Assembly (NCBI GenBank): GCA_019426215.1
Contig: CM033393.1
Coordinates: 8,342,046-8,406,045, forward strand
Origin: Buddleja alternifolia
Taxonomy: Eukaryota; Streptophyta; Magnoliopsida; Lamiales; Scrophulariaceae
Reading direction: 5' to 3'
DNA length: 64,000 nucleotides
Part shown: positions 23,827 to 35,128 of the stretch, piece after piece
Position numbering within the stretch: position 1 is the first letter of the stretch
How the letters are laid out: each line of letters starts with the position of its first letter
Program-made: the position numbers and the translations under genes
Notes under the pieces: model-generated
The model's database searches: none
Seen by the model: the letters and a program-made list of their open reading frames with translations, nothing else
What the model was told of the DNA's origin: nothing

Positions 23827-25414
23827 TGTTAGGTATATGCCCTAGATGCCAATGAGGACAAATAGCTAGATTAGGGTATCTTATTATGTTGTACAAACTA
23901 TTGAGAAGAAATTAATAAAGGCATTTATATTTTGTTCATATAAATCTTTACGGCATCTAAATAAGTATTGAACATATAGTCCATGTGAATAAAGGTTTGA
24001 CTCGTTGCCCTTTATGGAATAAAGACGTGGCATGGGAAGAGTCTTACACCTTATCACTTAAAAGGGTTCGCAAGTCAAAGAATCTTGATTGGGCATTAAG
24101 ATTCGACTTGTATGACACATGCTCTGTCGATGAGTGCCAGTCGAACACTATAGGGATAGTGGGAGCAGGTATCATAGATATGTCAATGGATTTGATATAT
24201 TCGAACACGGCTAGTAGTAATCTGATCACATGGGTATTTACTCAGTGACTGTCAATGATTGGATTACTGATCATAATAGTACGCGTGAGCCTTAGACCTG
24301 AGGGTTCATGATCAATGTGCTTGTATTATTGGATCTGTTACCAGAGTAGTTAGGCCCATATCACCTGTCGGTGGGGTCGACCTCGAAGTACGATATCAAT
24401 GAGACAAGTAGCAGTTGATCAACGATCGCCAAGATGGGATTCACTGTCTCGATAGTAAACGAGAAAGTATCCTGTGTGATTATAGGCTAATGAAATTATA
24501 AGTCTTTGACCAAAACATAAACAAGTAACTCATGTGGGACATTGAGGGTAGTTTAGTAATTTCATTATGCTATCATCTAATGCACAATATCAAGTTTAGT
24601 GAGTTTGACATTTTCCATGACTCTCACTTGATCAGGATACGTCAGTGAAGGGCTTATACTCATACGGTATTTATGATCAAGAGGTTCGTAAAATGATTCA
24701 TTCATTTCATACTCAATTGGGTTACGATGTGAGTTCACGGGTCTGGCTAGGTGATACTCACATCCTTAGGTAATTCCTCCCTTTGCCAATTGAGACGAAC
24801 CTAAAGAGTCGCGCTATAAGAAACGAACGGGATGTATCTTTTGTGTAAATCTTTTAGAAAGAATTAAATGGACTGATTGATTTAATTAGATTAAATTAAA
24901 TTATTTAATTAATATATTAATTAATTGGAATTAATTAATAGTATATATTATATTTAAATTAGATTTAAATTAAATATATACAGGTGGGCTAGAAATTAGA
25001 CAAGCCAATTAAAAGCCCACCCAGTCCATGGAAGCCCTAAAGGGGGCGGTCACTCTAGGGTTTGGAGTAGCCTCCAACTTGTTCTACAAGCTAGTTGAGT
25101 TTAAAAAGACTCCTACATGGAACAAATCCTAAGAGAGAAGTAACAAGCTAATTACCCAACACAAAAGAAAAGAACTCTCTCCCCTCTCTCCTCTCTACAC
25201 GTCCACTCTAGCAAGAAAAGGAGGAGTTTCGGGATCATTGGAAGGCTCGTTTTGCATGAAGCTTTAGAGACAGGAGCCCTTGGAGGATTGTTGTTCTGCA
25301 GAATCAATAAACGAATCAAAAGGGTATGTTTATTTATTCTAAATTTCGCGAAACCCATGAAAAAATCATCAGATCTATTTTTGTGATCTACCGGTAGGCA
25401 TCCTCGAATCTTCC
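23827..25414 (+). repeat. 5' LTR of B, lacking its last 39 bases
   Basis: Collinear with 30878-32465 with no net length change, then it stops at CGAATCTTCC where CACTA sequence begins. I see about 30 single-base differences from the 3' LTR in the first kilobase, so the insertion is not very recent. Confidence 0.92.
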
Positions 25415-25417
25415 ACA

Positions 25418-26014
25418 TTTTGGACAGGCCTTCAATGATGCATAGTCAATTCTAAATAATACGCAATCATTGAGACAGGCATGTATCCTCTCATATCCCA
25501 TGCCAATTGAGGTTAACATCCGTTTAGACTCATAAGTACGATTAGGTAACACATTATCCTCAAGTAGCATGCTTTTTAATAAACCAAGCAAATCTGTGAA
25601 ACTCTTATCACTCCACCCAATGTTGGCTTTTAACTTGTATAGGTTAAGAACTGTTTTCAATATCGTGAATTTACTACCACTATACAGTGGTGTCTTTGAA
25701 TCACTTGTCAAATTGTCAAACATTTTAGGACAATTTCGCAAATCCTCCTCAATCACATTTGTCATCTCCTCCAAACGATCAGGTTCATAAAAATTCATGT
25801 TGAAATCGTGTGATGGATATGATGTACCACCCAAATCATCTAACGGAACACTGCTTTCACCGTGTCTTGTCCAACGTTTGTAGCCTTTATCAATTCCATT
25901 ACACACCAAATGATTTTCCAACTCACGTGGACTAATTCTCTTTCCAAAACAACAACGTAAACACGGGCAAGTGATCCTAGTTCGATCTGGTGCATGGTCA
26001 ACCGCAAACTTCAA
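25418..26014 (-). pseudogene. CACTA transposase (TNP2-like) N-terminal fragment
   Basis: About 200 codons. The N-terminus has ITCPCLRCCFGKRISP, as in the transposase-associated domain of plant CACTA elements. It is followed by a segment ending in YERIHACLNDCVLFRIDY and the zinc-type CPKCG motif, characteristic of TNP2 transposases. Such proteins cut and join CACTA ends. The frame is truncated right after CPKCG, where the sequence becomes B LTR; the last few residues of the open frame come from the LTR. The catalytic core is not present. A short preceding exon may lie at 26020-26090, where coding-like sequence continues in another frame. Confidence 0.8.
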
Positions 26015-26099
26015 AAAACTCTTTCACACCTTTCTCATACTGTTCCGACATACGATCTGCTAAAATCCAACTTCGATCCATTTTGATTCTGAATTAATC

Positions 26100-26555
26100 A
26101 AATTAAACAATTTTATCATCAGTTGATAGTTAAATTAATTAAATAATTTTTATTTTAATTTATTTCCCATTATTCTAGAAAAAATTCAACAGAGTAACAA
26201 CGCAAAAATTACTACCAAGTTCTCGACTTAATCTTCACCTGGGTAGGTTGAATCCAACAAAATTCGGATCTTACGATCCGCTAAAATCCAATTTCAATAT
26301 TAATTAATTATATTTTCAGCAACTACAAATATTGATCACCAGTCGGATCACATAAATCACATAAAACTATAAATAAAACATTATATTTTCAGCAACTAAG
26401 TATAAATATAGATCACCAGTTGGATCAATGTACCCTAAACCACCAAATAACCACAATTTAATCTCAAATCAAACGGAATTAACACCCCGACTAACTAAAA
26501 TTAATACTAAATTCAGTCAAATTCCTAGTTCCCTTAAATTTTTTAATAAATAGGC
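26100..26555. other. Non-coding interior of the CACTA fragment
   Basis: AT-rich with no gene. CAGCAACTA and GATCACCAGT occur in loosely repeated blocks at about 26318-26425. Confidence 0.45.
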
Positions 26556-26559
26556 AAAT

Positions 26560-26901
26560 TTCAAAAATATATACAAATATATATACATACACCACACATA
26601 CACAAATATATACATACACCCACATATACACAAATATATACATACACCCACACATACACAAATATATATACATATACACCCACATATACACAAATATACG
26701 CACACATACACAAATATATATACATACACCCATATATACACAAATACACTCACACATACACAAATATATATACACCCACACATACACAAATATATATACA
26801 TACACCTATATATACACAAATACACGCACACATACACAAATATATATACATACACTCATATATGCATACACCCACATATACATACATCTATACATACTCT
26901 A

Positions 26902-26944
<43 letters not shown>

Positions 26945-26945
26945 C
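26560..26945. repeat. Minisatellite of about 30-bp units, then TG/TA runs
   Basis: Tandem variants of CACATACACAAATATATAC and ATACACCCACATATACACAA, about ten units to 26890, followed by (GT)n and (AT)n. The Tyr/Cys/Val-rich ORFs over this stretch are translations of the repeat. Confidence 0.88.
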
Positions 26946-26959
26946 TAAAAGAAAATACC

Positions 26960-27385
26960 AAAACTAAATGGACCACGGCGGCGGAAGCGGAGGTGGGCGG
27001 CAGGGGCAGCGGCGGGCGGCGGCGGCGGAGGTCGGCGGCGGCGTCTCTCAGCACTATCTATATATATAGAGAGAGTTAATTTTATATATATAGAAAATAT
27101 ATACATATATATGCACATATATATATATATCTAGAAAGAGAAAGAGAGAAAAAGAGAGAGAGAGAGAGAGATACTACCGGAGTGACGACGGCGGACGGCG
27201 GAGGAGCGGCAACCGGCGGCGCGAGAGAGAAGTAGATCGAGAGAAACCGAGAGAGAGAGGTAGATCTAGAGATAGAGAGAGAAAAAGAGAGGGAGAGCGG
27301 CGGACGGTGGTGGTGGTGGTGGTGAGAGAGTTGAGAGAGAGAGAGAGAGAGAGTGAGTGACTGAGAGTGAGAGTCAAAGAGAGGG
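26960..27385. repeat. GGC-rich and GA-rich low-complexity sequence
   Basis: GGCGGC-rich at 26970-27045, GAGA runs at 27130-27170 and 27230-27360, TA-rich between. It lies where a CACTA 5' untranslated region would be expected. Confidence 0.6.
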
Positions 27386-27399
27386 GGGCCGGGTTGTAC

Positions 27400-27653
27400 A
27401 AAACCCGGCCCTTGTGCCAGCGGTTCGGCTGAACCGCTGGCACATGCAGAACCGCTGCCATAAGTGCACTTTGTGGCAGCGGTTCTGGCCGAACCGCTGT
27501 TGCGTTCAAAATATTTTTATTTTTTTTTCTGACACCTATGACAGCGTTTCGGCTCGAACCGCTGCCATAGGTCCGAACCGAGTACCACCTATTACAGCAG
27601 TTTTCAAAACCGCTGTCATAGGTACGCTGTAATAGGACTTTTTTGTGGTAGTG
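27400..27653 (-). repeat. CACTA terminal and subterminal repeats
   Basis: Several copies of CAGCGGTTC/GAACCGCTG in both directions spaced by 20-60 bases, ending with the CACTA terminus at 27653. These are typical transposase binding arrays in this superfamily. Confidence 0.78.
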
Positions 27654-27660
27654 TCATGTT

Positions 27661-28164
27661 GTGAACATGAGTCCCAAGTCCTTTTCTGCTTTTGTCACTG
27701 ACATTGAAGTTGATGATCTGGGAGGTTCCTTAATGTATCTTAAAGACAAACTTGTTTACATACAAGCTCTCATGAGAAGGGAATTGGAAGATGATTTACC
27801 TCTAAGTGGACTACTCAGCGTTACTTCTGATAACCATAGAAGGGGAAAGAAGCGCCCAAGAATTGCAACAACATGTATTCACTACCAAGAGGTGGATAAC
27901 TGGAAAAATGACTGCCCTAAGCTGAAAGCAAAGATTACTTCAAGTATGGAACTTAATGTTTTAGAAACAAATTGTTCTGTTACCGTATTTTCAACTTCCT
28001 GGATTCTAGACTCTGGGGCTAGAGCTCACATATGTGTTATGAATCAAGAGCTGGAAAGAAGTAAGAAGCTGGAGCATGGTGAAGTGATGATCAATGTTGG
28101 CAGCGGTCATAGTGTAGCAGCCTCACACATTAGCACCACTTCCCTTAGTTTATCCAGAAGATAA
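27661..28164 (+). pseudogene. Gag C-terminus and protease of B
   Basis: An open stretch of 167 codons with no ATG start. The zinc knuckle has decayed to CIHYQEVDNWKNDC: the second Cys is Tyr, and Asn sits at the His position. It is followed by SSMELNVLETNCSVTVF and the protease motif WILDSGARAHIC, with Asp-Ser-Gly kept. The gag N-terminus is missing because the CACTA terminus lies just upstream. The pol frame that follows at 28298 is in a different register, so at least one indel lies at about 28165-28297. Confidence 0.8.
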
Positions 28165-28297
28165 ACTAATGTTAACGCTGTAACAAGAAAACGCAGAATG
28201 TATGGTACAAACTTGAGACAGCTGTGGCCCCTTAAGACTAGGTCATGTCGGGGACCAAAGACTACACGAGTTAGAAAAGGGTAGAGTCATAGACTCA

Positions 28298-30862
28298 TTG
28301 GGATCAGATCCCTATCCCACTTGTGAGTCTTGTATCCAAGGCAAAATGACCAAGTACCCCTTCACAGGGAATTTTGAAAGAGCCACAGAAGTCTTAGGTC
28401 TAGTTCATACTGATGTGTGCGGACCATTTGGAAATATGGCCCGTGGTGGTTTTCACTACTTCATCACATTTATCGATGACCATTCTAGGTATGGCTACGT
28501 GTATTTAATGAAGTACAAGTCTGAATCATTGGAGAAATTCATTGAATTCAAAACTTTAATCGAAAACCAAATCGAGAATCATATAAAGACACTTCGGTCT
28601 GACCGCGGTGGCGAATATATGAGTGCAGAGTTTGACTAGTTCCTTCGAGAACATGGCATACTGTTACAGCTTACTCCTCCAGCAACTCCACAATTGAATG
28701 GCGTAGCAGAACGAAGGAGTCAAACACTGTTGGACATGGTTCGAACCATGCTCAGCTACACAGATTTGCCCATTTCACTGTGGGGACACGCGTTGCGTAC
28801 AACTACTCATATTTTGAATAGATGTCCCTCCAAATTTATTCCTGGAACACCATATCAGATATGGCGTGGAAGGAAGCCTAATCTGAAACACATAAGAATA
28901 TGGGGTTGCCCAGCTTACGTGAAAAAGACCAAGGCAGAGAAATTGGAGGCTAGGTCCATGAAAGGACGATTCGTTGGATATCCCGAGGATTCTATGGGAT
29001 ACCTTTTCTACCTTCCCGATGATCAAAGAACCATTGTTGCCTTACAGGCAATCTTTCTCGAAGAAGAATTCATTCGAGAAGGAGGAGCTGGTAGAAGTAT
29101 TGTTCTACAAGAACAAAATGAATCCCCTGTGGAAGACACAGTTCAAGAGACCCAACCCGACCCAGAAATGACACAACCATCAGTGCGCAGGTCTACTAGA
29201 GTATCTCAACCGCCTGCGAGATATGGTTCTCTGCTACAAGGAGAGCATAATTTGCATGTAGTAGCAGAAGGAAACCATGGAGACGATCCCTCTAGTTATG
29301 ACCAGGCAATGATGGATATGGATTCTGCGAAATGGCATGAAGCTATGAAAGTGGAAATGGATTCGATGTATTCAAACCAAGTCTGGAATCTAGTAGATCC
29401 TCCCAAAGGTATTGTACCTATTGGATGCAAATGGATCTATAAGAGAAAGATAGGTCCAGATGGCAAGGTGGATACCTATAAGGCCAGGCTAGTGGCGAAA
29501 GGGTATTGTCACAAGGAGGGCATTGACTATGAGGAAACCTTTTCACCAGTAGCTATGATCAAACCCATTAGAATTCTACTTTCAATAGCTGCATACCTGG
29601 ATTATGAAATATGGTAGATGGATGTGAAAATCGCCTTCCTAAATGGATTCCTCGAGGAGGATATCTATATGGAGTAGCCCAAAGGTTTCATATCCAATAC
29701 CGATTCTCATAAGGTCTGCAAGTTAAATGGGTCCATTTATGGACTGAAGCAAGCCTCTCGCAGTTGGAACCTTCGTTTTGATGAAGAAGTACGAAACAAC
29801 GGCTTTATCAAAAATGAAGATGAACCATGTGTCTATAAAAAGGTCAGTGGGAGCAAGATATCATTCCTAGTACTATACGTGGACGACATTCTACTTATAG
29901 GGAATGATACAAGTTTGCTAACTTCGGTTAAGACATGGCTTTCAAGCACATTCTCCATGAAAGACTTAGGAGAAGCCACCTATGTCGTAGGAATTCGAAT
30001 CTACAGGGATAGATCGAATAAGACAATAGGTCTCTCCCAAGCCCTCTACTTAGAAAAGGTCCTAAAGCGATTTGGGATAGAAAATTCTAAAAGAGGTCTT
30101 TTGCCCATGAGACATGGAATTCATCTCTCCAAAAAAATGAGTCCTCAAAGTGAGGAAGATCGAAAAGAAATGAGTACCATCCCCTATGCCTCGGCAGTGG
30201 AAAGTCTTATGTACGTGATGTTATGCACGAGACCAGATCTTGCATACGCTGTGAGCGTGGTAAGTAGGTTTCAAGCTAACCCAAGCAAAGAACATTGGAT
30301 GGCCGTGAAATCAATCTTAAAGTACTTGAGAAGAACTAAAGATATGATCCTCACATATGGCAATGGAGAAATGAAAGTGGATGGTTATACTGATTCAGAT
30401 TTCCAATCTGACATCAATGACCGAAAATCCACTTCTGGGTTCATATTCACTTTAAACGGTGGAGCAGTGTCTTGGAAAAGTTCCAAGCAAAGCACAACTG
30501 CCGATTCGGCCACTGAAGCTGAATATGTGGCAGCCTCGGAGGCGGTCAAGGAGGCTGTTTGGATAAAGAAGTTCATTACTGAACTTCAAGTTGTTCCTAG
30601 CATGGAGCTTCCGTTGCCACTATGGTGTGACAACAACGGAGCCATCGTGCAAGCAAAGGAACCAAGGTCTCACAACAAATCCAAACACATAGAGAGGAGA
30701 TATCACATAATTCGAGAAATCGTTGGAAGAGGCGACATCGCCGTGCAGAAAATAGCCTCAGCTGATAACGTAGCTGACCCACTCACTAAGCCATTAGCAC
30801 AGGCGGTGCTAGAGCAACATCTTGAGAAGATGGGTATAAGATACCAAAGCGATTGGCATTAA
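28298..30862 (+). pseudogene. Pol of B: integrase, reverse transcriptase, RNase H
   Basis: One continuous register of about 855 codons, interrupted only by TAG at 28637-28639, 29615-29617 and 29675-29677. Integrase core motifs are VHTDVCGPF, RSDRGGEYM and QLNGVAERR. Reverse transcriptase has YKARLVAKGY, the first catalytic region MDVKIAFLNG, YGLKQASRSW and LYVDDILLIG. RNase H has DGYTDSDF, TEAEYVAASEAVKEAVW and ADPLTKPLA. It ends at DWH just before the polypurine tract. At 29615 the related element E has CAG where B has TAG, and at 29675 E has a Gln codon. It is the best-preserved pol in the window. Confidence 0.92.
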
Positions 30863-30877
30863 GTGCAAGTGGGAGAT
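30863..30877 (+). promoter_or_regulatory. Polypurine tract of B
   Basis: AGTGCAAGTGGGAGA just before the 3' LTR. Element E has nearly the same sequence at 50386-50400. Confidence 0.75.
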
Positions 30878-32504
30878 TGTTAGGTATATGCCCTAGATGC
30901 CAATGAGGACAAATAGTTAGATTAGGGTATCTTATTATGTTGTACAAACTATTGAGAAGAAATTAATAAAGGCATTTATATTTTGTTCATATAAATCTTT
31001 ACGGCATCTAAATAAGTATTGAACATATAGTCCATGAGAATAAAGGTTTGACTCTTTGCCCTTTATGGAATAAAGACGTGGCATGGGAAGAGTCTTACAC
31101 CTTATCACTTAAAAGGGTTCGCAAGTCAAAGAATCTTGATTGGGCATTAAGATTCGACTTGTATGACACATGTTCTGTCGATGAGTGCCAGTCGAACACT
31201 ATAGGGATAGTGGGAGCAGGTATCATAGATATGTCAATGGAATTGACATATTCAAACACGGCTCGTAGTAATCTGATCACATGGGTATTTACTCAGTGAC
31301 TGTCAATGATTGGATTACTGATCATAATAGTATGCGTGAGCCTTAGACCTGAGGGTCCATGATCAATGTGCTTGTATTATTGGATCTGTTACCAGAGTAG
31401 TTAGGACCATATCACCTGTCGGTGGGGTCGACCTCGAAGTGCAATATCAATGAAACAAGTAGCAGTTGATCAGTGATCGCCAAGATGGGATTCACTGTCT
31501 CGATAATAAACGATAAAGTATCCTGTGCGATTATAGGCTAATGAAATTATAAGTCTTTGGCCAAAGCATAAACAACTAACTCATGTGGGACATTGAGGGT
31601 AGTTTAGTAATTTCATTATGCTATAATCTAATGCACAGTATCAAGTTTAGTGAGTTTGACATTTTCCATGACTCTCACTTAATCGGGATATGTCAGTGAA
31701 GGGCTTATACTCATACGGTATTTATGATCAAGAGGTTCGTAAAATGATTCATTCATTTCGTACTCAATTAGGTTACGATGTGAGTCCACGGGTCTGGCTA
31801 GGTGACACTCACATCCTTAGGTAATTCCTCCCTTTGCCAATTGAGACGAACCTAAAAAGTCGCGCTATAAGAAACGAACGGGATGTATCTTTTGTGTAAA
31901 TCTTTTAGAAAGAATTAAATGGACTGATTGATTTAATTAGATTAAATTAAATTATTTAATTAATATATTAATTAATTGGAATTAATTAATAGTATATATT
32001 ATATTTAAATTGGATTTAAATTAAATATATACAGGTGGGCTAGAAATTAGACAAGCCAATTAAAAGTCCACCCAGTCCAAGGAAGCCCTAAAGGGGGCGG
32101 CCACTCTAGAGTTTGGAGTAGCCTCCAACTTGTTCCACAAGCTAGTTGAGTTTAAAAAGACTCCTACATGGAACTAACCCTAAGAGAGAAGTAACAAGCT
32201 AATTACACAACACAAAAGAAAAGAACTCTCTCCCCTCTCTCCTCTCTAGCCGTCCACTCTAGCAAGAAAAGGAGGAGTTTCGGGATCATTGGAAGGCTCG
32301 TTTTGCGTGAAGCTTTAGAGATAGGAGCCTTTGGAGGATTGCTGTTCTGCAGAATCAATAAACGAATCAAAAGGGTATGTTTATTTATTCTAAATTTCGC
32401 GAAACCAATGAAAAAATCATCAGATCTGTTTTTGTGATCTACCGGTAGGAATCCTCGAATCTTCCGCTATAATTCTCTATTTTTACTATACGGGATTCCT
32501 AACA
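30878..32504 (+). repeat. 3' LTR of B
   Basis: TGTTAGGTATATGCCCTAGA...GGGATTCCTAACA, 1627 bp, followed by the AGATA duplication. Confidence 0.93.
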
Positions 32505-32509
32505 AGATA

Positions 32510-33034
32510 AAGAAGTGATCCAATGATACCTCTATAATTAGTGATATCAACTTTCTTTCCACTTTCATCTTTATCTAACTTAAGCGTTTGGCTCATTGGA
32601 ATTTTTGAATATGATGCATTCTCCATACCAAATTTCTTAATCATATCTCTTGTATATTTAGCTTGGTTAATAAATATGCCATTAGGGAGTTGTTTAACTT
32701 GTAATCCTAAGAAGAAAGTTAATTCACCCATCATGCTCATTTCAAATTGTTCTTGCATCATTTTCGAAAATTTCTCACACAGATGCTTGTTAGTAGAGCC
32801 AAATATAATATCATCAACATAAATGTGGATAAGGAGAATATCTTCATCATTGCTAATTTTAAATAACATTGTATCAACGCTGTCTTTTGAAAAGCCTTTA
32901 CCAATAAGAAAGATAGAGAGAGTGTCATACCATGCTCGGGGTGCTTGCTTAAGCCCGTAAAGTGCTTGATCTAGCTTGCAAACCATACCTTTACCTTGGT
33001 TGTTGATGAATCCCGGTGGTTGCTCCACATATAC
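32510..33034 (-). pseudogene. Reverse transcriptase palm of A2 (right of B insertion)
   Basis: An open stretch of 180 codons carrying MEQPPGFINNQGKG, YGLKQAPRAWYD and IYVDDIIFGST, the catalytic Asp pair, then FFLGLQVKQLPN. It ends where element B was inserted; the gene continues at 23821 on the same strand. A stop just upstream (GKLQE then stop, near 33030) separates it from the 544-codon integrase frame. It is nearly identical in organisation to A1 15380-16216. Confidence 0.88.
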
Positions 33035-34669
33035 TTATTCTTGGAGTTTACCATTCAGGAAGGCACTCTTCACGTCCATCTGATATACCGTAAATTTGTT
33101 GAACGCTGCATATGCTAGAAACATGCGGATTGCTTCTAGACGAGTGACAGGAGCATATGTCTCATCAAAGTGAATACCCTCTTCTTGGCAATATCCTTGA
33201 GCTACGAGTCGGGCCTTGTTTCTTATTACAATGCCATTCTCATCCATCTTGTTTCTATGAACCCATCGAGTTCCAATGACTCCTTGGTGAGTTGGTCTTG
33301 GTACTAGCGTCCAAACCTTACTACGCTCAAACTGATTAAGCTCTTCTTGCATGGCTTCAATCCAACTTAGATCACTTAGCGCTTCATCCTCTTTCTTAGG
33401 TTTCATTTGAGATAGAAAGCTTGCGAACATGGCCTCATTGAATGTAGCGGCTCTAGTCCTAACAGGCGCTCCAATATCTCCAATAATCTGCTCAGGAGGA
33501 TGATCATGCAGCCATAGTCTATCTGGTTGGAAAGGGTTAAAAAGTTGAACAGGCACTTGACGATCAGACGCTTGAATACCTTCTTGCGTAGGCGCTTCAA
33601 GTTCCCAAATCCTTGTTTGCTCTTGATGATCACTCTCTTCATGATCATCAGCATTTCTTACTTTGTTATCCAGAGTAACCTCACGAGTAGTCTTAGGAGG
33701 TGGCACTGAGATCTCATCATCGTCGTCACTGTCATCAACAATGGTGATCTTAGACGCTTGATGACATAGATCTTCAACTCCTACATCATTTATATCAACC
33801 TTACTCGGTTCTTGGTTAGCATCATCAAAAACAACATGAATAGATTCCTCAACCTTCGATTTGATCTTATTTAGGATGCGAAAATTCTTTCCATTCTTGG
33901 AGTAGCCTAGAAAGATTCCCTCATCCGCTTTAAGATCAAATGTCTTTAGGCTTTGGGATCCATTATTATGGATAAAGAATTTAGAACCAAAGACGTGAAA
34001 ATATGAAACATTTGGCTTACGTCCCTTCCATAGTTCATATGGAGTTTTCCCATGTTGTTTGTTGATCATGCAACGGTTTTGAGTATAACATGTAGTATTG
34101 ATCGCTTTGGCCCAAAACCTAGGAGCAAGCTTGGACTCTGCTAACATAGTCCTAGCGGCTTCCTTGAGCGTTTTGTTTCGGGGCTCAGCAACACCATTCT
34201 GTTGGGGAGTTCTGGGAGCTGAATACTCATGATGTATTCCATTCTCTGCACAAAACTTCTTAACAATCTTGTTAGTAAACTCAGTACCGTGATCGCTTCT
34301 TATTCTTGCAATCGTAAGATTTTTCAATGTTTGAAGTTGCCGAATAAGCGTTGTTAACTTGTCACATATCTCATCTTTGGATGAAAGAAATTCCACCCAA
34401 GTAAATCTAGAGAAATCATCTACTATCACCAAAGTATACTTTTTACTGCTTACACTGATCGTTGGAACAGGTCCAAACAAATCCATGTGAAGTAGTTCAA
34501 GTATTCTAGAGGTAGATAGATGAGGCTTTCTCTTGAACGATGGCTTGACTTGTTTGCCCATTTGACAAGCATCACAAAGGCGATCCTTGTGAAATAGTCC
34601 TTTTGGTAATCCCTCTATGAGATTTAGATTTATAAGCTGAGAGATTGTCTTAAAGTTGAGGTGATTCAT
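33035..34669 (-). pseudogene. Integrase and RT N-terminus of A2 (544 codons open)
   Basis: The longest open stretch in the window that codes for a single recognisable protein region. It starts in the GAG-pre-integrase domain (CDACQMGKQ, residues 32-40). The integrase core follows, with catalytic residues visible as Asp63 (HMDLFGP), Asp126 (RSDHGTEF) and Glu162 (NGVAEPRN), a D-D-35-E spacing. Then come the YELWKGRKP region, an acidic linker (residues about 290-390) and the reverse transcriptase fingers with KARLVAQGY and [13 protein letters not shown] Trp-to-stop change just upstream cuts it from the protease, so it would only be made as part of a polyprotein in an intact relative. Confidence 0.9.
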
Positions 34670-34678
34670 TTTTCTATG

Positions 34679-35113
34679 TCATAACCAACCCATTTTAGAT
34701 TCATTTTTAGCAACAAAACATGTTGGGTTGTTATCAAGTGTTGAACCCCAATCTACCAAATAGACGTTGTTAGTTCTTTTTCCATTCAATTTAGTAGACT
34801 TAGTCTTAGCGTCATTTATATAGCAACAGTCACTTGAGAATATGACTTCAAAGCCTTTATCACAAAATTGACTTATGCTTAATAAATTGTGCTTTAGACC
34901 CTCAACATAATAAACATCACTTATCATGATGTTCCCCCTATGCACACTACCTATACCTTTGGTTTTACCTTTAGAGTTGTCACCAAAAACAGCCTGAGGA
35001 CCATTGGCAGCTCGATAGTTGATCAGAAGATCCTTGGAACCAGTCATGTGCCTTGACGATCCACTATTGAAATACCACACAGATGTATCGGCTCTAGCTT
35101 TAGGTACCTGCAC
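34679..35113 (-). pseudogene. Protease region of A2
   Basis: 144 codons with WYFNSGSSRHMTGSKDLL. A1 has WYIDSGSSRHMTG, so the catalytic Asp is Asn here and the protease should be inactive. GDNSKGKTKGIG and GLKHNLLSISQF follow. It is bounded by a stop at 34676-34678 before the GAG-pre-integrase, and by the gag tail upstream. Confidence 0.85.
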
Positions 35114-35128
35114 TCAAAAAGGGAAGTT

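Larger units (their letters stand above)
25415..27653 (-). mobile_element. Truncated CACTA (En/Spm-type) transposon inside B
   Basis: The right end, read on the minus strand, begins CACTACCACAAAAAAGTCC, a CACTA-type terminal inverted repeat. Inside it are subterminal copies of AACCGCTG-type motifs in both orientations (27400-27640). A TNP2-like transposase N-terminus lies at the left. The other terminus is absent: the left edge abuts the truncated B LTR inside the transposase frame. Confidence 0.8.
23827..32504 (+). mobile_element. Ty1/copia element B, inserted in the A2 reverse transcriptase
   Basis: A plus-strand element with a 5' LTR piece 23827-25414 and a complete 3' LTR 30878-32504. 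AGATA at 23822-23826 and 32505-32509 is a perfect 5-bp target-site duplication, and joining the flanks restores the A2 sequence as seen in A1 near 15690-15720. The end of the 5' LTR, the primer-binding site, leader and gag N-terminus are missing; a CACTA fragment occupies that place. Pol is one frame interrupted by three amber codons. Confidence 0.93.

Noticed and set aside
24044..24248. Matching ORFs on both strands in the B LTRs (also 31048-31299)
   Set aside because: Both lie fully inside LTR sequence and are repeated only because the LTR is.
26491..26855. Three overlapping Tyr/Val/Cys-rich ORFs on the minus strand
   Set aside because: They translate a 30-bp ATACACAAATATA-type minisatellite; all three frames stay open because the repeat lacks stops.
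27174..27509. Ser/Leu/Arg-rich ORF on the minus strand
   Set aside because: It lies on GA-rich microsatellite and CACTA subterminal repeats and has no domain.
28637..29677. Programmed amber readthrough in B pol
   Set aside because: The stops are inside integrase and reverse transcriptase domains rather than at a gag-pol boundary, and E has Gln at two of the sites; mutation is simpler.
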